A stretch of 10,129 bases of DNA, taken from contig JANWYM010000109.1 of assembly GCA_025055355.1 (NCBI GenBank), positions 1 to 10,129 on the forward strand, in the 5' to 3' direction. Of this stretch, positions 1 through 6,092 are shown in pieces. The notes under the pieces were generated by a model that saw nothing but the letters and a program-made list of their open reading frames with translations, made no database searches and had not been told where the DNA came from. Both the position numbers and the translations under genes were made by a program. The stretch is from Abditibacteriales bacterium (lineage in GTDB: Bacteria > Armatimonadota > Abditibacteriia > Abditibacteriales > JANWYM01). The stretch's first letter is position 1. Each line of letters begins with the position of its first letter.

Positions 1-662
1 CCGACGTTGCACCGCGCGTCTACACGAAAGGCAGGCGCCCAACTCCCCTCGATGCGGCGGTAGTCGGAGACGTGCGGGTGAAACCACTCGCCGACGGGAG
101 CGGGGCGGTGCCGGCGTCTGCGGCGCAGGCGGTTGTGGGCGCGGCAGAGCGATTTGAAGAAATGATACACGGCATGCTCCAGCGGATAGCCCACGATGAG
201 CGCGCCGTCATCGCGCAGCACGCGCTCCATCTCAGCGAACGCCGCCGTCGGGTCGGGAATGTGCTCGATGACGCTCAGACAGACAATCACCTCAAACGCA
301 CCAGGGCGGAAGGGCAGATGCAGCAGGTCGGCGTGCGTCAGATGCACGTTGCGGACGCCGCGTCTGTCGAGCATCGCCTGGGCGAAGCGCAGCACGGGAG
401 CGAGGTCCACGCCTTCCACTTCTTCTGCCCTCTCGGCAAGGGCGGGCAGCAGAAACCCCACGCCCGTCCCTGCGTCCAAGACGCGCCCGCAGTGCGGCGG
501 CATCAACGTCAATGCGACCTCGAGGCGCCGCCGAAAAATGCCGCGTGCTACCGCGTTGGTCTTGAAATACGCTCGCGCACATCCAACCCGCCACTCGGGC
601 GGCAGGTCGGGACGAAACGCCTCCGCCGGATAGTCGCTCTCCGCCGGCAGAACAACTTTCAT
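1..662 (-). CDS. Class I SAM-dependent methyltransferase (3' end outside window)
   Basis: No stop codon is reached before the left edge, so this is the first 220 residues of a longer protein. It has the Rossmann methyltransferase signature: motif I VLDAGTGVG at residues 61-69, the acidic end of strand 2 in VEGVDLA (Asp86), a motif II region HADLLHLPF at 109-118, and the FEVIVCLSVIEHIPDP strand and loop at 123-138, typical of the Methyltransf_11/25 families. An Arg-rich stretch (about 178-186) follows a hydrophobic helix (163-173). The ATG at 660-662 lies 3 bases after the stop of the MBL-fold gene. A GAAAGG ribosome-binding sequence overlaps the end and stop of that gene, so the two are almost certainly cotranscribed and translationally coupled. 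The methyl acceptor is unknown. The family call is firm; any substrate would be guesswork. Confidence 0.9.
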   Translation of the reverse strand, partial: MKVVLPAESDYPAEAFRPDLPPEWRVGCARAYFKTNAVARGIFRRRLEVALTLMPPHCGRVLDAGTGVGFLLPALAERAEEVEGVDLAPVLRFAQAMLDRRGVRNVHLTHADLLHLPFRPGAFEVIVCLSVIEHIPDPTAAFAEMERVLRDDGALIVGYPLEHAVYHFFKSLCRAHNRLRRRRRHRPAPVGEWFHPHVSDYRRIEGSWAPAFRVDARCNV

Positions 663-665
663 GCG

Positions 666-1412
666 CTACCTTTCATACGTCCACGTCTCCCCCGGCAGCA
701 TCTTCACGACCTGCGTGCCCGGCGAGGCGGCGGCGACGGCTTCTTTGAGCTTCTCAATGTCCTGTCGCTGACGTGGGAAGGTGTCGTAGTGACAGGGGAT
801 GACGACCTTGGGTTTGAGGAACTCGCACGCGAGTGCGAACTCGCGGATGCCCATGTTGTATTGCCCGCCCGCTGGCATGATGCACAACTCCGGCTTGTAA
901 AGCCGCTCGATGATTTGCATGTCCATCGTCACGCCCGTGTCGCCCGAATCATAGAGGACAATGCCGTTGTCGAACGTGATGACGAAGCCCATCGTTTGTC
1001 CGTCAGGCATCATAGTTTTCTTGGCGCGATACTCGTCCCCCATGATATTCGTCGAGTGGACGGCAGGCACCGCCGTGTAAGTCGCCTTCCCCCACTTCGC
1101 CGAACCGCCGACGTTGAGCGCATACATCGTCGGCTCCGTGTCGTAAGGGATGCCGTGCAGGTCGCAATACATCCCCACCTCGGGGCTGCAAATCAGGCAG
1201 GCGTTCGTCTTCTTGACGATGCCAATCGCTTGACCGAGGTGGTCAATGTGCCCATGTGTGACGCACACCGTCGTTGCCTCCTTGATGTCGTCCAGCGTCA
1301 TCTTCGCCACCGGGTTCTCCGGGGCGAGCCAGGGGTCGAAGAAAATCTTCTCCCCGTCTGCCTCGAATAGAAACGATGCATGACCGATGAAGGTGATGTT
1401 GACACTTGCCAT
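666..1412 (-). CDS. UPF0173-type metal-dependent hydrolase (metallo-beta-lactamase fold)
   Basis: The 248-residue protein has the usual length of the UPF0173/COG2220 family. The start reads NITFIGHASFLFE with FDPWLAPENP (25-34), typical of this group. The metal-binding motif THGHIDH lies at 52-58 (His53, His55, Asp57, His58). His119 in AVHS, Asp155/Asp158 in YDSGDTG and His208 in PCHYD supply the remaining ligand positions, so the active site looks intact. There is no signal peptide, so it should be a cytoplasmic binuclear-zinc hydrolase. Family members include proteins of unknown substrate and lactonase-like enzymes. The ATG at 1410-1412 is supported by a strong GGAGGG Shine-Dalgarno sequence (1420-1425) with a 7-base spacer. 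The gene ends 3 bases before the methyltransferase start. It is the first gene of a unit served by the consensus promoter at 1732-1760 through a long leader. Confidence 0.93.
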   Translation of the reverse strand: MASVNITFIGHASFLFEADGEKIFFDPWLAPENPVAKMTLDDIKEATTVCVTHGHIDHLGQAIGIVKKTNACLICSPEVGMYCDLHGIPYDTEPTMYALNVGGSAKWGKATYTAVPAVHSTNIMGDEYRAKKTMMPDGQTMGFVITFDNGIVLYDSGDTGVTMDMQIIERLYKPELCIMPAGGQYNMGIREFALACEFLKPKVVIPCHYDTFPRQRQDIEKLKEAVAAASPGTQVVKMLPGETWTYER

Positions 1413-1419
1413 TTTCTAA

Positions 1420-1425
1420 CCCTCC
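1420..1425 (-). promoter_or_regulatory. Shine-Dalgarno site of the MBL-fold hydrolase gene
   Basis: GGAGGG on the minus strand lies 7 bases upstream of the ATG. It is one of the best ribosome-binding sites in the window and fixes the start of the hydrolase. Confidence 0.75.
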
Positions 1426-1479
1426 GTGAAGTTTGTGTTCGATGGGATCACGAGTGACGCGGTTGCCGCCATTTCTTCC

Positions 1480-1560
1480 CTCCTCCGCAAATCGTCCTCG
1501 TCGTCGTCCTCGTTCTCGAACCTCACAAACGACCGACGACGAGGACGATTTGCGGAGGAG
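1480..1560. repeat. Perfect 27-bp inverted repeat (long hairpin)
   Basis: Arms 1480-1506 and 1534-1560 are exact reverse complements over 27 bases, separated by a 27-base loop (1507-1533). The arms are rich in TCG triplets. Neither side is followed by a T tract, so this is not a typical intrinsic terminator. It would form a very stable stem in the 5' leader of the MBL-fold gene. The loop ends in CTCGAACCTCACAAACGAC, which recurs exactly at 9878-9896, so the hairpin incorporates a dispersed repeat module. Confidence 0.9.
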
Positions 1561-1591
1561 TTGCTCATGCCTCGACTGAGACACCACACCA

Positions 1592-1693
1592 CTTGAAAAT
1601 GTCATGGCGAGCACAGGGATCATCCCCACCGCTGCAGCCGTCTCCTCCGTAGGGGATGGCTTCGCTGCGCTCGCGATGGCAGGCATTTTCAAG
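1592..1693. repeat. MITE-like dispersed element with 10-bp terminal inverted repeats
   Basis: The 102-base element starts with CTTGAAAATG (1592-1601) and ends with its exact reverse complement (1684-1693). Partial complementarity continues inward through the GCGAGC(A/G)CAG words, and an exact inner pair CATCCCC (1621-1627) and GGGGATG (1652-1658) is present. The right end, read on the minus strand, matches 24 of 27 bases of the plus-strand sequence 10103-10129 at the window edge. It has no coding capacity. The GCGAGCGCAGCGAAGC wording resembles the CATTGCGAGCG-type intergenic repeats of many bacterial genomes. Confidence 0.75.
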
Positions 1694-1731
1694 GGAGGAA
1701 GAGAATATCAGCAACTGCGTAACTTTTGGGA

Positions 1732-1760
1732 ATTATAGCCGAATGGAGGCAAGGTGTCAA
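1732..1760 (-). promoter_or_regulatory. Perfect-consensus sigma-70 promoter for the MBL hydrolase/methyltransferase pair
   Basis: On the minus strand TTGACA (1755-1760) is followed by a 17-base spacer and TATAAT (1732-1737), both hexamers matching the bacterial housekeeping consensus exactly. It begins 3 bases downstream of the stop codon of the preceding gene (1764-1766) and points toward the MBL-fold gene. Transcription should start near 1725, giving a leader of about 310 bases that includes the MITE-like element and the hairpin. Function is predicted, not shown, but a chance match this exact in this position is unlikely. Confidence 0.8.
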
Positions 1761-1763
1761 ATT

Positions 1764-2846
1764 TCAATCGCGCCGCAACTGACCGTGCAGCCACTTGAAG
1801 GCGTCCACGTAATCGGGACGCGCTCGGGGGCTGTTGGGGTTGGAGGCGGTCACGTCGTCCACGTAGAAGGTCATGTAACTGATGTGGGTGCGGGGAACCT
1901 CAGGCGTGCCGCCGACGGCATAGCGCACGATGTCGCCAATCGCACCGAAGTTGCGGCGTTTGGGCTTGTTTTTGGGGACGGACGGACCATCTAAGCCCAA
2001 GGCGGTCTTCGTATGTCGGCTCAACTCATGGAACAGTTTGGCATACGGCTTGTTGACGAACCGCTCGTTTGCCATCAAGCCATGATGGTAGACGATGATG
2101 CCCTTCGACGCCGCGTAACGGGCGATTTTCTCGACCCAGGCGTTGCTGCCGTCGCCCTCGCGCTGAAACGGACTCAACGCGACGGCAATCGGGGTGCGCG
2201 AGAAAGCGGCGCGGTGCAAGTCCAGAATTTTGATCACTGTCTCCGTCCACACTTGCGGTGTGTAGCCGTGCGCGGCGTAAGCGTCCAGCAGTCGCTTGGG
2301 TCCGACTAACTTCGTCGTCCCGAACGCGCCCAAGCCTGCCTCGATAAACTCGATGTCGGGATGACCGTCGTACCTTTGCGCCAAGGCGCGGAGGAAGTTG
2401 CCCAACTTGGCGAGATAGATGTTGTCCCAGTAAATCGGGTAGTTCGTCCCCTCGTCCACGATGCGCTTCGCACCCGCGTTGAAGACCCACCGCGGCGTGG
2501 CGCTCTGCGCGTCGGGGTCTTCGCCTCGCTTCTGCACGGTCTTGAGCATGAGGATGACCTTCTTGCCTGCCGCGCTCCACGGCTTGAGGATGCGCTCAAT
2601 CGGTTGCCAGTTGTATTGCCCCTCCTGTGGTTCCAACGTCGCCCACTTGAAACCGACCTCGACCCCCGCCAGCAGTGGGTGGTCAATGTTCACCGTCGGC
2701 TGCTTCTGCTGATGCGTGTAGTGCATGTGTTGGAAGATGCCGTAGCCCTGCGGACCGCGCGTTGATGCGCTGCGTCCGTTCGCTGCCCAGAGCGACGTCG
2801 CTCCGACCAGCCCAATCAGGATGAACAACGTCGTTGGTCGCTTCAT
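1764..2846 (-). CDS. Secreted glycoside-hydrolase clan-A-like TIM-barrel protein
   Basis: The 360-residue protein starts with a classical signal peptide (charged MKR, hydrophobic 7-20, likely cleavage near LWA|AN at 21), so it should act outside the membrane. Residues 60-103 carry the clan-A pattern GVEVGFKWATLEPQEGQYNW followed by the strand KKVILMLKT, as in beta-galactosidase/DUF4832-like barrels. The IEFIEAGLGAFG strand (165-176) aligns by eye with the segment that often ends in Gly-Glu in such enzymes. Here the Glu position appears to be Thr177, although Glu166 and Glu169 lie nearby, so catalysis is uncertain and it may only bind glycan. The ATG (2844-2846) lies 3 bases after the glycosyltransferase stop, with GGGAG inside that gene's end as ribosome-binding site, which suggests one operon and a shared envelope glycan. 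The exact GH family is not recognised. Confidence 0.75.
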   Translation of the reverse strand: MKRPTTLFILIGLVGATSLWAANGRSASTRGPQGYGIFQHMHYTHQQKQPTVNIDHPLLAGVEVGFKWATLEPQEGQYNWQPIERILKPWSAAGKKVILMLKTVQKRGEDPDAQSATPRWVFNAGAKRIVDEGTNYPIYWDNIYLAKLGNFLRALAQRYDGHPDIEFIEAGLGAFGTTKLVGPKRLLDAYAAHGYTPQVWTETVIKILDLHRAAFSRTPIAVALSPFQREGDGSNAWVEKIARYAASKGIIVYHHGLMANERFVNKPYAKLFHELSRHTKTALGLDGPSVPKNKPKRRNFGAIGDIVRYAVGGTPEVPRTHISYMTFYVDDVTASNPNSPRARPDYVDAFKWLHGQLRRD

Positions 2847-2849
2847 ATT

Positions 2850-5849
2850 TCATCGCTCCCACAAGTAAACTTTTGCCCCGCGATGTTCGTAGACGCATCG
2901 CGTCACGCGCAAGAAGTAATTGACAAACGTCTCATCGCACAGCGCCTCGAACCTGTCCTCCTTGACGAGAAACCAGACGTGTGAGTTGCGTGCGAAAACT
3001 GCTTTCAAATCGTCCAGTGTGTAAATCACGGGGCAACCCACGATGCGATGGACGGGGCGCTGCAGTTGAGGTGAGTAGAGCAGAGAGAGTTGCAATGAGG
3101 TCTCCGGGAAATAGTCGCACCTGCCGTAGTAGAACTGCGCGGCTTGCGGGTGCGTTGCCACGATAACATCCTGCGGCTGCGCGTGGCGCCGCAGAAACGC
3201 GCTCGCCTGCTGATAGTTGGGGTCGCGGTAAACGCCCAAGCGCACTTGCGACGCGGGATGGGCACCGGGTAGGTGGTAGAGTTTCAGCGGGAACGCCATG
3301 CTGGTCAACGCCACCACCGTCAACGCACTGATGCCCATGAGCGTTCTCGCGCTCCTCAGCAGAAGAGAATGGACGCCGTGCCGCTCCAGCGGCGCGATAT
3401 TGAAGTAGGTATCTTTGACGCCAAACAGCGCCCCGCTTGCTAACAGCAGAAGGAACGGCAGGACTTCATAAGCGTAGCGCACCGCCGCCAGCGGCAGCAG
3501 CAGGGTTTTGACAAGCAGTTGTCCCACCAGCACAATGAACAGGAACGTAATGTTCCGCTGTCGCCACGTGAGCAGCCAGCCGCCCAGCGCGACTGCCGAC
3601 AGCACGAGTTGACCTTCCAGTAACAGGAAGTTTTCCACGTAAGCAAACAGGTCGAATCCGGGCTGCGGGACGGTCAACCCCAGCGACACCTGCCCGACGT
3701 TAGTGCCGATGACGTAAATGAACGGGTTGATCATCATGCGCCGCAGGCGATAGATGAGTATCACCAGCACAACGACGCTCACGCTCGCCCACGTCGCTGG
3801 TTCCTTGAGCCATTCCCATCGCCTTCCGCGCAGGTAGAGCGCGGCGCAGAACAGCGGAAGGAGCATCAGCACGGACGCTTCCCACGTGAAGTAGCAGGCG
3901 AGAACGCTCAGCGCGAAGAGAGCCGCCGCCCGCGCCGACACGCGCTCCCCTTGCAGGGCGCGGAACAAATTCCACACCGCCAGCAGGGTCAGCAACTGGA
4001 GTTGTTGCGGATACCGCGCCAGTTGCGCGAACACGATCGCCCACGGCGAGAAGGTGTAAAGAAACGCAGCGAACAGTCCCACCCGTTCGTCGAACATCTC
4101 TCGCCCGACGCGATAAATGAGCAGAATCATCAGCGTACCGAACAGCACCGACGGTAGGCGCGCCGCTAACTCATCCCTGCCCAACAGCGCAAACGACGCG
4201 GCTTGTAGGTAAGCCACCAACGTGCTCGCTAACACAGGGCGCTCGCCGAGGGCGTCGGACATCGCCAGGCTGGGATAGCCCCGCTCCAATACGCCCAACG
4301 ACTGCAGGGCTTGCGTGATTTCGTCTGGTACCAGCGCGTTGCGGCGCACGTCGCGCAGACGCAAGGCGAAGCCAATGAGGATGAGAAGAATGAGAAGAGA
4401 CCAGCGCAGGTAGGGGTTGAATGTTGGCAGGTTGGGAGGTTGGGACGTTGGCAGGTTGGCACGTTGGAACGTTGGCAGGTTGGTGAGGAGCTTGGCAGCA
4501 ATGAGCGCTCCGAATGCGATGCCGATGAACCGCCATTGAAACGGGAAAGTCGGGTCCAGGCGCACGTCGTAGCGAAGTAAAAAGACGAAAGCGAGAAGGA
4601 GCAGGACGGTGCCGTGACATAGGGCATCAAACGATAGTAACGGCTGGGCGTCGCGCGGGCGATGGCGCGTCACGATTTTGCTCCATCCCCACGAGAGCGA
4701 CAGCAGCAGCAGCCCGCCGAACAGCATGAAAGCCATCGCGGGAGCGCGCAGTTTCCACAGCGACACGCCGGGCAGACGAGCGCTGCCCACGTTGCGTTGC
4801 AGAACATCACGGGCGTAAGCGGGCATCGCGGCTAATATCGTAACGGGCTGAAGTAGCCCGCGACGCCGTCGCAGAGGTGGAATTTCGGCAACTTCCCATC
4901 GCTCGTCAGAGTAGAAACATTTGAGTTCGCCTGACGGGAGGAGGGCGACGCCTTCGACGAGCAGCCCGCGCTGCCACGCCTCACCGCGCGTGGTAACTTG
5001 CACCGCGTTGCTGCCCTTGCGGACGAGCGGCGTTACGTCGTAGAAGGTCATGCCGAAACTTTCGGGCGCGGGGGTGGCAAGCGCGTCGCCCCTGGCGGCA
5101 ATGACCCCGTTGACCAGCAGTGTGAACGCCTGACCTGTGGCGACGCCCAACCAGACCTCTCGCGGACGAGCGGGAAGGCTGAAGTTGTGGTGAAAACTCA
5201 ACGCGGCGGTATCGCTGTCCCGCGCCCAAATCCAGCGCGCGGACAGGGGACGCTGGAACAACGCGGGCAGAGCGCGCACTTTCCCTTGTTCAGCGGGCGT
5301 GGGGCGTCCCCGCGCGCGGGCGCGTTGCCAGCCGCTTTCGTCGAATGGCTTATCATACCACCACGCGAGGCTGCGCTGTCGTTCTTCGCAGGAGGCGACG
5401 CGCCAACTGCCATCCGTCCGTATCTCGCCGCGATGCCCCGACCAGTCCTCCCAGGCGCCCTCTGCGATCACCTTCGGCTCGCCGGGGTAAGTGGCGCGTG
5501 CCGCGCGCAGAGCGATGACGTTTTTCCCCGCCGTGAGCAACGGCGTGAGGTCGAAGATACCCGCCGCATAATACGACGTATTGCTTTCCGTCGCCACGAG
5601 ACGCCCGTTGACGTAGAGCGAAAACGTATCCGGCGCCATCACCTGCAGCCAGGCATGACGCACCGGGCGCGAGAGGTAAAACGTCTTGCGCGCGTAAACC
5701 TGCGACGCCGACGCATCCGCGTCAATCCACTCCGCCCGCCACGCGAGCCGATGCGCACGCGGCACGTAACCGAAGGCAGTGTAATACACGAACCCGCCCA
5801 ACCAGCCGCCGCAGAGGAAGATAAGGAGGAAAGCAGTGGATTGACGCAA
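2850..5849 (-). CDS. GT39-like membrane glycosyltransferase with tandem N-terminal rhamnosidase-type beta-sandwich domains
   Basis: The 999-residue protein has three parts. A signal anchor (7-26) is followed by two related beta-sandwich modules, about 36-155 and 202-320. Each shows the WxAxWI start, an LYVNG or LLVNG strand (78-82, 244-248), a FDLTPLL or YDVTPLV turn (99-105, 270-276) and the following GxNxxxx strand, as in the N-terminal domain of bacterial alpha-L-rhamnosidases. A polytopic GT-C core (about 369-855) resembles the ArnT/PMT_2 family, with the acidic pair in VPDE (Asp509-Glu510) and the ARLPS (563-567) and AQLARYPQQ (608-616) segments. A soluble C-terminal region (about 865-999) follows the last helix. 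It should transfer a sugar from a polyprenyl-phosphate donor on the outer membrane face; substrate unknown. The start is TTG at 5847-5849 with no ribosome-binding site, next to a repeat array. Residues 457-479 are translated from an 8-bp repeat. Confidence 0.85.
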   Translation of the reverse strand: MRQSTAFLLIFLCGGWLGGFVYYTAFGYVPRAHRLAWRAEWIDADASASQVYARKTFYLSRPVRHAWLQVMAPDTFSLYVNGRLVATESNTSYYAAGIFDLTPLLTAGKNVIALRAARATYPGEPKVIAEGAWEDWSGHRGEIRTDGSWRVASCEERQRSLAWWYDKPFDESGWQRARARGRPTPAEQGKVRALPALFQRPLSARWIWARDSDTAALSFHHNFSLPARPREVWLGVATGQAFTLLVNGVIAARGDALATPAPESFGMTFYDVTPLVRKGSNAVQVTTRGEAWQRGLLVEGVALLPSGELKCFYSDERWEVAEIPPLRRRRGLLQPVTILAAMPAYARDVLQRNVGSARLPGVSLWKLRAPAMAFMLFGGLLLLSLSWGWSKIVTRHRPRDAQPLLSFDALCHGTVLLLLAFVFLLRYDVRLDPTFPFQWRFIGIAFGALIAAKLLTNLPTFQRANLPTSQPPNLPTFNPYLRWSLLILLILIGFALRLRDVRRNALVPDEITQALQSLGVLERGYPSLAMSDALGERPVLASTLVAYLQAASFALLGRDELAARLPSVLFGTLMILLIYRVGREMFDERVGLFAAFLYTFSPWAIVFAQLARYPQQLQLLTLLAVWNLFRALQGERVSARAAALFALSVLACYFTWEASVLMLLPLFCAALYLRGRRWEWLKEPATWASVSVVVLVILIYRLRRMMINPFIYVIGTNVGQVSLGLTVPQPGFDLFAYVENFLLLEGQLVLSAVALGGWLLTWRQRNITFLFIVLVGQLLVKTLLLPLAAVRYAYEVLPFLLLLASGALFGVKDTYFNIAPLERHGVHSLLLRSARTLMGISALTVVALTSMAFPLKLYHLPGAHPASQVRLGVYRDPNYQQASAFLRRHAQPQDVIVATHPQAAQFYYGRCDYFPETSLQLSLLYSPQLQRPVHRIVGCPVIYTLDDLKAVFARNSHVWFLVKEDRFEALCDETFVNYFLRVTRCVYEHRGAKVYLWER
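4424..4483. repeat. 8-bp tandem array inside the GT39 gene
   Basis: Seven and a half units of TTGGnanG (cagg, gagg, gacg, cagg, cacg, aacg, cagg, then TTGG) run with an exact 8-base period from 4424. Because 8 is not a multiple of 3, three units form a 24-base, 8-residue repeat. On the minus strand this reads NLPTFQRA, then NLPTSQPP, then NLPTFNPY (residues 457-480), in a loop between two predicted membrane helices. The frame stays open throughout. Confidence 0.9.
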
Positions 5850-6092
5850 CGGTTGATGGTCAATGGTTCATGGTCAATGGGGCATAGACCATAGACCATA
5901 TCGTTCATTGACCCCTACATCGTCCGACGAGTTGGTCACCCAACTTGTGCGTTTTGCCCTCCCCCAGGAGCCACAACCTTAACGGTGCAATCGTTCGCGG
6001 GCATCAAGCCTGCGGCTCCGGCTGCGATGAGGAGGCGCGAAGGGACAACGCAAAAGGTTGTTGAGACTTTTCCTCCGTTGGCAGGACCTCCC
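5850..6092. other. Gene-free gap upstream of the GT39 gene
   Basis: This 243-base stretch holds the 7-bp array at its left end and a hairpin with 9-bp arms containing one wobble pair and a TCAC loop (5927-5948). The hairpin has no T tract on either strand, so a terminator is not supported. I found no convincing promoter hexamers and no coding potential in the rest. Confidence 0.55.
5851..5899. repeat. 7-bp (ATGGTYN-type) array abutting the GT39 start codon
   Basis: Four heptamers, GGTTGAT, GGTCAAT, GGTTCAT and GGTCAAT (5851-5878), are followed by two inverted units AGACCAT (5886-5892 and 5893-5899), so the array can fold back. It ends one base before the TTG start of the glycosyltransferase gene and occupies the place where a ribosome-binding site would be expected. 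The same word family occurs inside the membrane-protein gene at 7623-7681. Confidence 0.85.

Larger units (their letters stand above)
1413..1763. other. Gene-free leader region packed with repeats
   Basis: This 351-base stretch separates the stop of the secreted barrel protein from the MBL-fold gene. Read along the minus strand it holds a consensus sigma-70 promoter (1732-1760), a MITE-like inverted-repeat element (1592-1693), a perfect 27-bp hairpin (1480-1560) and the Shine-Dalgarno site. Open frames crossing it (for example minus 1243-1692 and plus 1656-1994) are built from repeat sequence and antisense of neighbouring genes and show no protein family, so it is treated as non-coding. Confidence 0.7.

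Noticed and set aside
72..1370. A 432-residue plus-strand open frame
   Set aside because: It is antisense to the methyltransferase and MBL-fold genes, whose minus-strand motifs (DAGTGVG, HGHIDH) are unmistakable. The plus-strand peptide shows no family signature and a composition typical of GC-rich antisense frames.
1480..1560. The 27-bp hairpin as an intrinsic transcription terminator
   Set aside because: No run of T follows the stem on either strand and the 27-base loop is far longer than in usual terminators.
1243..1692. A 149-residue minus-strand frame upstream of the MBL gene
   Set aside because: It is made of the MITE-like element, the hairpin and an out-of-frame part of the MBL gene. 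Its sequence is low-complexity Ser/Arg and has no family signature.
4998..5894. A 298-residue plus-strand open frame
   Set aside because: It is antisense to the N-terminal domains of the GT39 gene, Arg-rich, with no recognisable motif, and its end runs through the heptamer array.
4424..5899. Short tandem arrays as a CRISPR array
   Set aside because: The units are 7-8 bases with no spacers, and no cas gene is present.
5927..5948. Hairpin with AGTTGG/CCAACT core as a terminator for the zinc-ribbon gene
   Set aside because: The stem is short, AT-containing and not followed by a T tract on the minus strand.
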